A stretch of 64,000 nucleotides of DNA, taken from the NCBI RefSeq assembly GCF_965638725.1, contig NC_134950.1:166074853-166138852 (forward strand), given 5' to 3'. Each line of letters begins with the position of its first letter. The stretch's first letter is position 1. Shown here one piece after another: positions 41,884-53,500 of the stretch. This DNA comes from Aptenodytes patagonicus (lineage: Eukaryota; Chordata; Aves; Sphenisciformes; Spheniscidae). A program made the position numbers and the translations under genes. Under the pieces are notes generated by a model. That model made no database searches. It was not told the DNA's origin and saw only the letters and a list, made by a program, of their open reading frames with translations.

Positions 41884-41909
41884 CTCAACAGTACTCATAC
41901 TGAAATAAA
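41884..41909 (+). other. Candidate terminal exon and polyA signal
   Basis: A strong polypyrimidine acceptor precedes 41884. In the phase of the 39923 exon the sequence adds AQQYSY and TGA (41901-41903), with AATAAA overlapping immediately after. In another phase it stays open to 41949 (ending KKRRKK). Hypothetical pairing only. Confidence 0.25.
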
Positions 41910-42877
41910 GGCTTCATCCTGTAGCAATAAAAAGAGGAGGAAAAAGTGAAGTCATTTGTCCCTTTATCCTCAATTATTGATGATTAAGGCCGCTGTAGTA
42001 TATTTATTAAGAACTGTACATTAAATCAAGGTTTTGCCAGTCCTCAGGATAGTGTATCCATAGACTTTTTTCACTTAAGTAATAAAAAGGTTTCCCGCTC
42101 GTGTTGTCCTAACTTGTTGCCAAATGATGGTAAGTTAGGAATAGTTATGGGTTTATTAGTGTGTTGATCAACTCAAACTCAGTTATGGAAGAGAAGGAAT
42201 ATAGGTAAAAAAATAATGAAAAATTAAATGCTCTGTGTGCATTGGAAAGAGTCTTCTCTAGTCCTGCTTAATATGTTTAAAACCATCTCTGTTGAGAAGA
42301 GGAGCATGTGCTTTACATTAGCACATACTTAAGTTAACAATGTGCTTAATACTATCCTGAATAGAGATGTTATGTTGAATTGCTGCTATAAAGAAGAAAG
42401 GAAACCTTGGTGTTTGCACTGCAAAAATAAATCTGAGGCTTTCGTTTCTAGAAACATAGTCAATAAATAAAGATATATGTAGGGCTGAACTGTGTCATGC
42501 CGAAGATCCATCTAACCAATATCCTAGTGACAATGGGTGATCACAGATGCTTAGGAAAAGCATGTAAGAGCAGAGCAAACATAAAGCTGCACAATAAACA
42601 TGCACAGTAAACCCTCCCAATGTCTGGAAGTCAGTTTGTGCTTTAGGACCTTCCTGAAAGATGACTATATCCTCAACTTCGTGCTCAGTAGCTCCTAATG
42701 GATCTCATCAAGTCCACCCAAATCTCCTTATTTGCTTGTACAGTCCTGGAAACTTTCCCCACCATCCATCCTATCCCTCACAACCTCCCTTATCCTTCCT
42801 ATCACTCCTAAAATAATCTACTCAGCCAGAAAATGCTGCTGTCATCAAAAAGGCTATATACTACTTAACTAACCAGT

Positions 42878-43443
42878 TGTCCTGGTTTCGGCTGGGATAG
42901 AGTTAATTTTCTTCCTAGTAGCTGGTACAGTGCTGTGTTTTGGATTTAGGATGAGAACAAAGTTGATAACGCACCAATGGTTTAGTTGTTGCTGAGCAGT
43001 GCTTACACGAGCCAAGGACTTTTCAGCTTCCCATGCTTTACCGACTGAGCAGGCTGGAGGTGCACAAGGAGCTGGGAGGGGGCACAGCCAGGACAGCTGA
43101 CCCCAACTGGCCAAAGGGACATTCCATGTCATGGGACGTCATGCTCAGTACATAACCTGGGGAAAGCTGGCCGGGGGGGCCGCTGCTCGGGGCCTGGCTG
43201 GGCATCGGTCGGCGGGTGGTGAGCAATTGTACTGTGCATCACTTGCTTTGTGTATTATTATTATTATTATTATTATCATATTATTATTATTATCATTTTA
43301 TTTTATGTTCATGTTTTTTATCTCAACCCATGAGTTTTTTCTCACTTGTGCTCTTGCAATTCTCTCCCCCATCCCACCGGGTGGGGGGGAGTGAGTGAGC
43401 GGCTGCATGGTGCTTAGTTGCCGACTGAGATTAAACCACGACA
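42878..43443 (+). mobile_element. Solo LTR of the same retroviral family, copy 2
   Basis: A 566-bp element, TGTCCTGGTTTCGG to ACCACGACA, very similar to the copy at 34040-34596 and in the same orientation. It is flanked by a perfect 5-bp duplication CCAGT (42873-42877 and 43444-43448). The TTA tract (43254-43290) is longer than in copy 1, and the segment carrying ATTAAA in copy 1 is shortened. The different duplications show that the two LTRs are independent insertions, not the ends of one provirus. Confidence 0.92.
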
Positions 43444-43445
43444 CC

Positions 43446-43515
43446 AGTGCTAGATCACTAATTAACTAAACAATACTAGAGCACCAATTAACTAAACAGT
43501 GCTAGAGCACCAGCT
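43446..43515. repeat. 26-bp tandem repeat, about 2.4 copies
   Basis: The units start CTAGATCACTAATTAACTAA and CTAGAGCACCAATTAACTAA, followed by a partial third. It abuts the 3' edge of solo LTR copy 2. Confidence 0.6.
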
Positions 43516-44998
43516 CAGACATTGTCCTGCTTTGTCTGTACAGTTAAATGTTAGCGCGGTCTAGCATAGCACTGGTTTGCACCAGCCCATGCTCCCCATA
43601 GCAACTTTTATGCATGGTTTGGAAAGTTAGCATGGACAAGAGACCATGCTCCATAGGCAGCATGGATGAGACCTCTCTGTTTTAGAGTATAAAAGAGTTT
43701 TGCCATATGGACAGAAACAGGGCCGCTTGAGTTGGTTTTGTGGTGTGAAAGATGTCCCATTTTGTTTACTGGTAAAGACTTGGAGCACAGAAATTCTTTT
43801 TTGCCTACACTTGTGAGAAACCCTGAGATTGCTCTGGCTTGAGATGGTCCTTCAAAGAAGAAGAGTCCTGGACTCCAATTCCACAACCGTTCATGTTCTG
43901 AAACAAATTTCATAGCCCCTGGAGGGTTATGGGCCAATGAGATTTAGCAGTAGGTGAGATGTTGTGTCTTGGATGGCAGCTCTAAACTTCGGCATCTCAA
44001 GCCAAGCTTCGCAATTGCAGCTCCATGGTAATGCTGTGGTACCAAAAACTGATCAGCCTTCTCATAGCCATTAACACCAATCCCCATGTTTTTTAATTTC
44101 CTTCCCTTACAGTTAAAGTCCTAACTCATAAATTCAATTTTTTTCACCCTGGCAAGTGCTTGTACATGGAACAGCTTCCCAGTCCCAACGCTCGAACTCC
44201 CCGCTCTCCCTTCACATATGTCCCGTAGGTTCACCTCTTCCACAAACCATATAAGTAGAGCCCAGAGCAAAACATAGACAGTCCCTCAAGAGCTCTATGC
44301 TAAAACAATGCCTTAAGTGGAGGAACTCTGAAAACAGCTGTAATTCATCGTCCTCAGTGTAATTTATGTCTCCTTTGGGCATTACAACACAGCCCAACAT
44401 CAAAGCCACTCAGCTGCAAAATGAGTGTGATACCATGTGCATTGCTGTAGAGTAGAGATTACGGACAAACAATTACTCAAGCTAAATGGCATGATGTCCA
44501 AAAGGAGAATAAACAAACAACAATGTTCTTCAACAAAATTGTACGTAGGGAACACATAAAGTCTTTGGAAAAATAAATTAGCAATAGAAAATGAGTGAGT
44601 TTGCCCGGTCTAACAAGGATGATGAATGCAGTGAAAGTGAGTGAAGAGACTGTTTTGGGTAGGAGGCCACTTTCTGACCTCCTAGCCAAAACTAACTGGA
44701 GGCTAAAAATGATCTATGATGTAAAGGGGAAAAAGTGTTCAGTGACTTAAAGAAGGTCTCAGTGCTGAAATATCACATGGAACTTTTTTATGGCTTCCAG
44801 TAAAATAAAAAGGATTTGATAAAGAGGTCTGTTGGGATGATATGGAAAATGTGCTGGTCCTACTGTATCCATTCCATGGACAGTGGATCCCATTAGCATA
44901 CCTGGGTGGATGACCCTTGCTGTCTTCTCCAGTTCATTTCCTTATCCCTTCCTTTTTTACTTGACAACTGGTCTCTGGCTGCAGTTCAAGTTCAAGGT
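43516..44998. other. No gene seen
   Basis: No exon, repeat family or motif could be supported. Confidence 0.4.
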
Positions 44999-45042
44999 GA
45001 ATCATAGAATCGTTTGTGTTGGAAAAGACCTTTAAGATCAGA
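44999..45042 (-). mobile_element. Short CR1 3'-end remnant
   Basis: AATCATAGAATCGTTTGTGT followed by TGGAAAAGACCTTTAAGATCA is the complement of a CR1 3' terminus. Only about 45 bp remain. Confidence 0.65.
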
Positions 45043-45469
45043 GGTTAAGATGAGCTTTACTTCCCACCCGTTGATGGCCTGTGCGTCCCAAGGGGATTTC
45101 CCCTGTTCATGGAAACAAGTCTGAGTTTCCACCAGCTACAGGCATTTCTTGTTTTCTTCCTCATTGGACAGGTAAAGCAGGGCTGTATTTTACATTTAAC
45201 TGAAGAACTTGTGCATCTGCTGTGCTCCCGAATAGATGCTTTACACCATTAAAGGGATATAAATCATGATGCTCCGCAAGTATAAAATGGTTAGGGGACT
45301 GCAGTTAATGAGGATATAAAAAAGAAAAACATACTTCCCCCTAGAAGAAAGTTATCCATTACAAAGGCTTCTACATTTTCTTCTGAAGTGCTACATCAAG
45401 GCCGCTGTCAAAGATGGGATGCATGTCTTGGCAATATTGCCTGGTGCCTCCCCTACCTACTGCCTGTCC

Positions 45470-46170
45470 CAGGCTGCTGGAAATAGCTTGGCAGAAAAGG
45501 ACCTGGGGGTTCTGGTGGACACCAAGTTGAACATGAGCCAGCAGCGTGCCCTCGCCGCAAATAAGGTGAATGGTATCCTGGGCTGCAGTAGGCAAGCTAT
45601 TATCAGCAGGTCGAGGGAGGTGATCATACCCTGCTACTCAGCACTGGTGGGGCCACATCTGGAGTACTGTGTCCAGGTCTGGGCTCCCCAGTACGAGAGA
45701 GACATGGACATACTGGAGAGAGTCCAGCAAAGGGCCACAAAGATGACAAAGGGACTGGAGAACCTCGCCCATGAGGAAAGGCTGAGAGAGCTGGGACCGT
45801 TCAGCCTGGAGAAGAGAAGGCTCAGGGGGGATCTCATCAATGTATATAAATACCTGAAGGGAGGGTGCAAAGAGGATGGAGCCAGGCTCTTATCAGTGGT
45901 GCCCAGCGACAGGACCAGAGGCCAGGGGCACAAACTGAAACACAGGAGGTTCCCTCTGAGCATCAGGAAACACTTTTCTCCTGTGAGGGCAACTGAGCAC
46001 GGGCAGAGGTTGCCCAGGGAGGTTGTGAAGTCTCCATCCTTGGAGATATTCAAAAGCCGTCTGGACATGGTCCTGGGCAACCAGCTCTAAGGAGCTCCGC
46101 TTGAGCAGGGGGTTAGACTAGATGATCTCTGGAGGTTCCTTCCAACCTCAGCTGTTCTGTGATTCTGAGA
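45470..46170 (+). mobile_element. CR1 LINE 3' fragment
   Basis: 5'-truncated CR1 with about 200 open codons of the RT C-terminal region: [60 protein letters not shown]. The frame ends at 46090, followed by the conserved CR1 3' tail (GATGATCTCTGGAGG ... TTCTGTGATTCTGAG). It retains no RT active site. Confidence 0.92.
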
Positions 46171-46823
46171 CCTTTTCCATTCCTCAGAGATAACACATGT
46201 CTTTGCCAGCTGTACCATTCCCTTTTTTCCCCGTTGGCCATAGCCCAGCTCCCTACCTCCCCTCCTGCCACTGAGAGCCAGCATTTTGGGGCAGTCAGAG
46301 GAAAACTCATTCAGCAGGGAGGAGGGAGCAGAAAAAGATCCTAAGAAAGGATCAGCATGTACAGCCAACATCAGTTTAACATGTGCAACCAAGGTTGAAC
46401 CACCCTCAGCGGTTACGCTTCTCCCTGTTTGCTGTTGCTCTTACTATCTAGTTGACAAAGACCAGTTCATGTTACATGGAGTAGCAGGCAGCTGGACTCA
46501 CAAATTTCTAACACGGGAATACAACATGTGCATCAACAGTTGCTAGTCTGAAGTATTGGCTTCTTGAGCCTGGGTTTGCACTGTTTTGTTTTGGACTTGA
46601 TCTGAGAGCTCTCCAAATTTATCAGGTTTTTTTCTGCTTCGTGGCCCTGTGGGAACTATGCAGTGTGGAGGTGTTTGTGTATCCTTGGGCTCTACCTTGA
46701 ACAGGTCACTGCTCTCCCTTTTTTTCCACATAGAGAATATTTTTGATCAGTTTAATGAGTTATGAGTATAGATAAATTGTATTAATCACAAATTTAGACA
46801 CAGCTTCTTATCAGATATGTTAG

Positions 46824-46830
46824 TATAAAA
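46824..46830 (+). promoter_or_regulatory. TATA box of the elastase gene
   Basis: TATAAAA lies 39 bp upstream of the elastase start codon, which would give a short 5' UTR. A focused TATA promoter with a short leader is usual for pancreatic zymogen genes. Confidence 0.7.
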
Positions 46831-46868
46831 AGAATTTTTCATGGAAAAATGCTACCACTTCATTAAAG

Positions 46869-49800
46869 ATGCTTCGGTATCTGGTGGTTCTTAGTTGCCT
46901 GGGTAAGTTGCAATTGAAGTATTTATTTGAGCTGGGAAAGGGTGAACCTCTCAACCTCTGACTAAGTGGTGCAGATTAGAGCATATCAATTTTTTTGTCT
47001 GCAGTTACTGTGCTAGGGCAAAACCTTATGTGGACACAATTATTCTGGCTGGAAGGGTTTTTCTCTGTTGCGGGAACAAGATCTCCATGAGAAAGATCTG
47101 GTGGTGCTCTGAGGGAGGGGGAAACCTATACCCCGAAAGAAAGGGGGTTTAGGTTGGTGCACAACGACCGGTTATGGTGGGGTTGTAGGTGGGGTTGTAG
47201 GGACTACAGGAAACAGAACTCCATTTATATGAAAGCTTCGCATCCTGAAGCTTGTTTATGGCATTTTTCAACCGTGGAGGCTTTAAAGACAGCTTCCAGG
47301 ATGGAGAGCGATCACAGTGTCACCATGTGCAAGTCTCAATCACTTGATCTTTCAGACTTGCTTCGCTGGCTGCCCTGCCCAGCACAGGTTTGTCGCTGGC
47401 AGTAACCCGCGATGGCTGACGCTCTTTAGGAATCCACACGACAAACTGCGCTCGGTTTTTTTGTGTGGTTAGGGGCAATCTCTGGAAGTCCCCTAAGGGA
47501 TGCTCTTCAGAAGGATGTGCTGATGGGGCGAGTAATTGGAGGCCACGAGGCCCAACCAAACAGCTGGAAGTGGCAGGTAATGTTGGCGTGTTATACTTGA
47601 AAAAAGCCTTATACTTGAAAAAACAGTGAGAAAATGACACCTTCCACTGTCCAAAGCCACACACACCATTTCTGCAGAGGCACGGCATGGCTTGGGTGCA
47701 AAATATGCTGTCGTTTGATCCAGGTATCGCTTCAGATTGCCTATGCTGTCTCCCCGGGGTACTACTCTCACATCTGCGGTGGAACCCTAATCAGCAGCAA
47801 ATGGGTCATGACTGCAGCCCATTGCCTCAGCATGTGAGTAGGATAAAAAGCGTTAAAACTCTGGTTCTGCTCCTCATTCTTGCCGCAGACAGGAGCCAGA
47901 CCCCTCTCACCCTCTGAGCTCCCCAACGGTGCCGTTCCTTGCACAGCTGGACATCTCTCTGCGCACTTAATCAAGGGCACTGGAAAACTCTGTTTGCTTT
48001 AGCCTTGATTTTACACATTAATTGCTGACTTCCTGGGAGTGGAAATCAAGCTGATTGCTGATTTGCATAAGAGGAGGTGCATTTGCATGAATGTGAGGAT
48101 TTGGAATGGGTTTGCGTCCTGAGAAACCTGCACAGAGGTGGAAAGATTGAACGAAAGGCACGTTTTGTAGCTCACGGGCCACGTTGTACAATTTGCTCTG
48201 CAGCATGTCTAACATGCACCGCCTTAAACGACACAGCGAGACACCAATAGCGAACACTCCTCTTTAATTACTCATGCCTTGAGTGAATGTACTCACAATA
48301 AAGTGTAACAAGCTGATCCTTCACACTCTGTTTCAGATAGATGCAGAGATGCAAAATGAATGTTCTTGTTCAAGACTGAGCTCAGCACTGCGTTAGCTGA
48401 TGCTGCACCTTCACTTGCTTCGCCAGCAAACTGCAGGCAGCATTTGCCTAATTCGTAAGACCATTTAGCTACAGTCCATTGAAAATCCTCCGGTGGAAGG
48501 TGCTTTAGAAATGATTACATTGGTGGCAAGGTCTCAGTGGTGCAGGGATTACACTGCAAACCTAGCAGTGGGGAGTACTTTTTACCTTAATTACTCTGTG
48601 ATTCATTTTCAGGCCACCAGGAGCAACCTACCGAGTGGCTCTGGGTGAGCACAATCTCTTGGAGGTGGATGGCACCGAGTACTATATTGGTGTGGATAGA
48701 GTCTTCATTCATAATGGCTGGAATCCCAATGACATTGCCAATGGGTAACTATTTTTAATATCGTCAGATGGTTGAATGGTGCTTAGCACCCTGTCCCGCT
48801 AGCGTTTATGTGTATATTCAGTCCAGTTCCCAGTGAGGCTGGATTTGTGGGAAGCACTGGAAAATGATGCAATGGAGATTTCCCAAATGACCTCCTCTCT
48901 TGAAGGTGTTACACGGTGTCTATGTGGGTGACCTCAGTCCTGTTTTGCCCAAGATGGGGGAAAGATGGGCCTCACAGACGGATCCAGGATGTACAGCAGG
49001 TTCAGGGGCTTGCCAGCAGTCAAACCACTATTTGCATCTGATGAAGGGAAGCCAACAAGGAAATGCTGAGGGACTGTCTTAAATCCCCCCTCAGAGGCAC
49101 GCCTGTCCACCCAGGGTCCACTCAAATTCACTCTGCCGTTGGGTGCCTCCGAAGGAGTAGGAGCTTTTTGGGGGCTGTTAGCCCTTTATCAGTCTGTACC
49201 ATGGCCTCTTCTCTCTTGATTGCTCATATTTTCCTGTCGCCTGTGATAGCTGTAAGGATTAATTCATGATGTTTGCAAGGTGCTTGGCTATCTCCATGCC
49301 AGAGGCTAGAGACCTGTATAAGCGATGAAACATGAGTGAGGATGTCAGATCTGGTTTATGACTAATTGAGGATTTTCAGTAAAGAGACTTTTACCTGTAT
49401 CCCGTTTCAGCTATGACATTGCCCTGCTGCACCTCAGTTCTCCTGCCTATGCCAATGGATTTGTTGAGATAGCAGTGCTTCCACCTGAAGGAGAAATTTT
49501 GCCCAATAACTATCCCTGCTATATTACCGGATGGGGGCTGGTTAGTGGTAAGTAAGGGGGAAGGAGGAGAGTTGAGGGTCCCTCCTGGTTTCAGAGGGAC
49601 CACTGTGCAGGGAAGGCTGCCCGAGGCAGGGTGCGGGCTTCCTTCCTCAACCACTGGAGCTCCTCAACCAAAATCTCACCCTTTCTCTGCTAGTGGGTGG
49701 CAGCAGTGCGGACAGACTGCAGGAGGTGATGCTGCCGGTGGTCGACCATGAGATCTGCTCCCAGGATGACTGGTGGGGATCTCAAGCAAAAGTCACTATG

Positions 49801-52251
49801 ATCTGTGCAGGTGGAGATGGCGCGAGGTCCGGATGCAGTGTAAGATCTGTTATTATCAGAGGATTTTCAAGCTCCCCTCTTTCTCTTTTCTTCCTGTCTG
49901 ACCTTGCTGTTCCTTCAGTTGGTAACCATTGCTGTTCCTTCAGTGGGGACCTGTTTTTGCCATTTCTCCACCTGCAGTAGCTCTCCTGTAAATCCTGGCC
50001 CCTTTGCCGCTTTTTTTCTGAGTATCTTCTGGACCAGACTGCTCCACGTTCCTCCATCTCCCCCCAGAGCAGCCAGCAGAGGGGAAACCTCCAAATCCTC
50101 AGGGTGCATCTCTCCCCTCTGATTTTGGAGGGGAGATTTGCCCTTCCTTCCAGCAGCACGTCCCATTGACCAGATCCTGGGGAATTTGGCAGTCCCCTCT
50201 GCCCTCATCCAAAGGATGAAGCTTCAGGGAAGTCCTACCGCTCCTCCCATGTTTCTGTCCTGTTGCACCCTGGAGCAGGCAGTGCTCCCCCATGCTTTCG
50301 CCCTGCTTGTCACCCTTCTCCTCCCCAGCCACTCTGCTCACATGCACAGCTGAGGTTGCTGCAAGTTTTGGCTATGTCCGAGTTCCACCATCTGGCCCAG
50401 GTTAGGTGGAAAAGGAAGATGCTGTGAGGTCCCCTTTATCCCAGGGGCTCCAGGTGGCCCCAGCATCAAGGCAAGGAGGTTTGGTGTGTGGAGGCAGGGG
50501 ACACATGTTACATCTGCCTGTATTCCCTTCACTACAGAGGTGGCTTCTGGCGAAAGCAGCCACGCAGAGCCTTTAAAAAATAATGAACAAATACGTAAGA
50601 TATTTGATTATGTAAATATATGAATATAATATAGAAACATACAGAAATTAAACAGGTTATACAATTATACATAGTACAATTACAGGTATAGCATAATTAT
50701 AGGTCTATAGATATTTAGTGTATTTTTGGTGTGGTTTAATTATGGCAGAACCCTGTAACAAACCGAGATCTGAGCCAAGCAAGAACCTTTGTCTTCTCAT
50801 ATATTTTAACTCAAGCTGCTTTCTTTTTCACCACCTTAACTTCCCGGGACCCTTTGAATATACTTGTTTGCGAAGAACAAGGGGACCGGCGTTTCCCTTC
50901 TACGTGGTTCCTTGTAGCTGATTTTTTAACAGAGATGCTGCGCAGGTGGATCCCCTTGCTGGGAAGGATTGCATGTCACGCAGCGTGCACTGGACTAGTT
51001 GCTTACAGTCACTGTGTTTGCAACGGTGGTGGGAAATCAGGCTTTCAGCCCTTCCTGGGGTGTGTACGTGTATATGTGTGTGTGTGTGTGTTTGTGCATG
51101 TAGACTGAGATAATAAATAGTGGGTCTGATCTTTGCAACATCTTGGGAGGTGCTGGGGGGGTCTCTGCTGCCACGCTGCTGCGGGGCAGTCAGCCCTTTA
51201 CAAAGAAAGCAGCACAAACATTTATTTTCCTATTCAGGACAGTGATTAACTAACTGGTGCTCCTTAATCCTATCCAGTCATTCCTAAATTGTTCGGATAA
51301 TTTGGCTTAATATGTTCCTCTCCTTCCTCTGATCCAGGAGGACTCTGGGGGCCCTCTCAGCTGCTACAAAGACAATCGCTGGCAAGTCCACGGGATTGTC
51401 AGTTTTGGCCTACTTCCTTACTGTAACACCTACAAGAAGCCAACAGTCTTCACACGTGTGTCAGCCTACGTGGACTGGATCTACAGCGTAAGTTGCTTAG
51501 TGCTTGCGAGGTAACCTGATGCATCTCCCATGAAGGCAAGGGAGTGCCAGAGGAATTGGAGTCTTTCATTTACTAAACCATTAAGAGTTGAACCGGGAGA
51601 TCTGGGGAGGTCTAAAATCAGGATATTTGGTGCTACTTTTGGTATAGTCAAACAATTGTAAGGAAGGAGCTGCTGCCTTGGAGCTGAAATGCTCTGCTGA
51701 GGACCACGGACAAAATTCAAGCCAGGCGGGAGCTGGGCTCTGTCTCCAAAAAATGATCATCACCATTCACCGAGACAAAACCTTACTGCGGGAAACCGCT
51801 GAAGGAATTAGCTGGCCGGTGAATGGGAAATGCAGCAAACGTAAAGCATCTCTACAACTGCAAGTCCTGCGGTGCCGCACTATGCACTCTCAGCTTTACA
51901 TTTGGGAATAAGCAATGAGCTCTTTGCTCCCAGAAATAACGTCTGGCACAAGGAGGAGCCGTTTCCCAGGCACAGGGGATGGTTTTGTGGAAATGCCGCT
52001 GTAAACCGTGGGGCCTGCTGGAAAGAAAGGTGGGGAGAGGTATCTTAATCACTGCAAGGAAGAGGGAGGCTACTGCAATCCATAAACCTTTCTGGGTGGG
52101 AACAGGTTGTTAGAGCAGTCCCCTGGCGCAGTGGAGAACAAGCCTTTCTACAGAGCACTTACATGGGATGGAGACACGTGTTATTCTTGCTCTCTACTGA
52201 ATTCACCTCTTTTTTGTTTTCCAGACTGCAATGAATAACGGGGGGTTCTAG
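46869..52251 (+). CDS. Chymotrypsin-like elastase (CELA2/3-type), complete, Glu193 variant
   Basis: Secreted S1-family serine endopeptidase zymogen of the pancreatic elastase group. Eight exons join in frame with GT-AG borders: 46869-46902, 47473-47576, 47724-47833, 48613-48744, 49411-49547, 49694-49839, 51338-51487, 52225-52251; 840 nt, 279 aa. Signal peptide [16 protein letters not shown], then a propeptide ending VLMGR, cleaved before VIGG (residue 32). Triad: His79 in TAAHC, Asp129 in YDIALL, Ser224 in EDSGGP. The Gly of the usual GDSGGP (chymotrypsin position 193, oxyanion hole) is Glu222. Ser218 (position 189) and SFG at position 216 fit an elastase/chymotrypsin-like S1 pocket rather than a trypsin-like one. 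WWGS, AGGDG and [11 protein letters not shown] resemble CELA2 and CELA3; the exact orthologue is unclear. AATAAA lies 124 bp past the stop. No frame breaks, so it looks intact. Confidence 0.93.
51062..51093. repeat. (TG)n microsatellite in an elastase intron
   Basis: An uninterrupted TGTGTG run of about eight units plus flanking imperfect units within intron 6 of the elastase gene. Confidence 0.8.
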
Positions 52252-52374
52252 AGAAGGATTGACTGGGGCGTGAATATGAGAAGAGCTAGAACGAAGTATC
52301 TCTGCTCATTAACCCTCCTCTCATCCCTTCTACGCCTCTTTGGGCTATTAATAGCAACGTTTGGCTAAGAGTAT

Positions 52375-52380
52375 AATAAA
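52375..52380 (+). terminator. Elastase polyadenylation signal
   Basis: AATAAA lies 124 bp after the elastase TAG stop, consistent with the short 3' UTRs of pancreatic protease genes. Confidence 0.8.
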
Positions 52381-52699
52381 GTATCAGTGATTTCAACCAG
52401 CGACCTGTGCCTGGCCTTAGGCGCCAGCTCAGACCCGGTCAGCAGGGAAGGAGGCTCCAGCAAATGCCACAGCCTGTAGCGACAATATAAGCTGATGACG
52501 ATGTCCTGAACTTGGGGCTGGGCTGTGGGCAGCAAGCACAGCTCTTCAGAGCTGTCATTTTGGCACCAAACCCACCCTGCAGAAAACAACCATGATGGGT
52601 TTTTCTCGCTGAGGGATTCCTTAGGGATAACCCCACCAGCGGCGAAGGTGGTCAGCTCGGTGCTTGCAGGTCAGTGGGAGCAGAGCAATGGTGTGACAC

Positions 52700-53418
52700 T
52701 GCTGGGCACGAGTATAAACTGGGAGAGGAGTGGCTGGAGAGCAGCCCTGCGGAAAGGGATCTGGGAGTGCTGGTTGGCAGCAGGCTCAATATGCGTCAGC
52801 AGTGTGCCCTGGCAGCCGAGAGGGCAAACCGCATCCTGGGGTGCATCAAACACCACATAACCAGCCGGTCAAAAGAGGTGATTATCCTGCTGTATTCAGC
52901 ATTGGTGTGGCCTCACCTGGAGTACTGTGTGCAGTTCTGGGCCCCGCAATTTAGGAAGGATGCGAAGGTCCTTGAATGTGTCCAGAGGAGGGCAACAAAG
53001 CTGGTGAAAGGGCTGGAAGGCATGTCCTATGAGGAGCAGCTAAGGACTTTGGGCTTGTCTAGTTTGGAGAAGAGGAGGCTGAGGGGAGACCTCGTTGCTC
53101 TCCACAGCTTCCTGAGGAGGGGACATGGAGAGGGAGGTGCTGATCTCTTCTCCCTGCTATCCAGTGACAGGACACGTGCGAATGGTTCAGAGCTGTGCCG
53201 GGGGGGTTTAGAGTGGACATTAGGAAGCATTTCTTTACCGAGAGGGTGGTCAAACGCTGGAACAGGCTTCCTAGAGAGGTGGTCGATGCCCCAAGCCTGT
53301 CAGTGTTTAAGAGGCATTTGGACAGTGCCTTAATAACGTGCTTTAACTTTTGGTCAGCCCTGAATTGGTCAGGCAGTTGGACTAGATGATTGTTGTAGGT
53401 CCCTTCCAACTGAAATAC
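52700..53418 (+). mobile_element. CR1 LINE 3' fragment with frameshift
   Basis: Sense-strand CR1 C-terminal region: [59 protein letters not shown]. The frame breaks near 53200 and continues in another frame as [20 protein letters not shown]. The CR1 tail (GACTAGATGATTGTTGTAGG TCCC) follows. 5'-truncated, non-coding. Confidence 0.92.
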
Positions 53419-53500
53419 TTCTATTCTATTCTATTCTATTCTATTCTATTCTATTCTATTCTATTCTATTCTATTCTATTCTAATGCTATTCTATTCTAA
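53419..53500 (+). repeat. (ATTCT)n microsatellite at a CR1 3' end
   Basis: About 15 pentamer units of CTATT/ATTCT with one interruption (CTAATGCTATT), beginning exactly where the CR1 3' terminal repeat (ATTCTRTG-type) is expected. Confidence 0.9.

Noticed and set aside
34040-43443. A single provirus bounded by the two LTRs
   Set aside because: Each LTR has its own distinct 5-bp duplication, and the interior holds host relic exons and CR1, not gag/pol/env.
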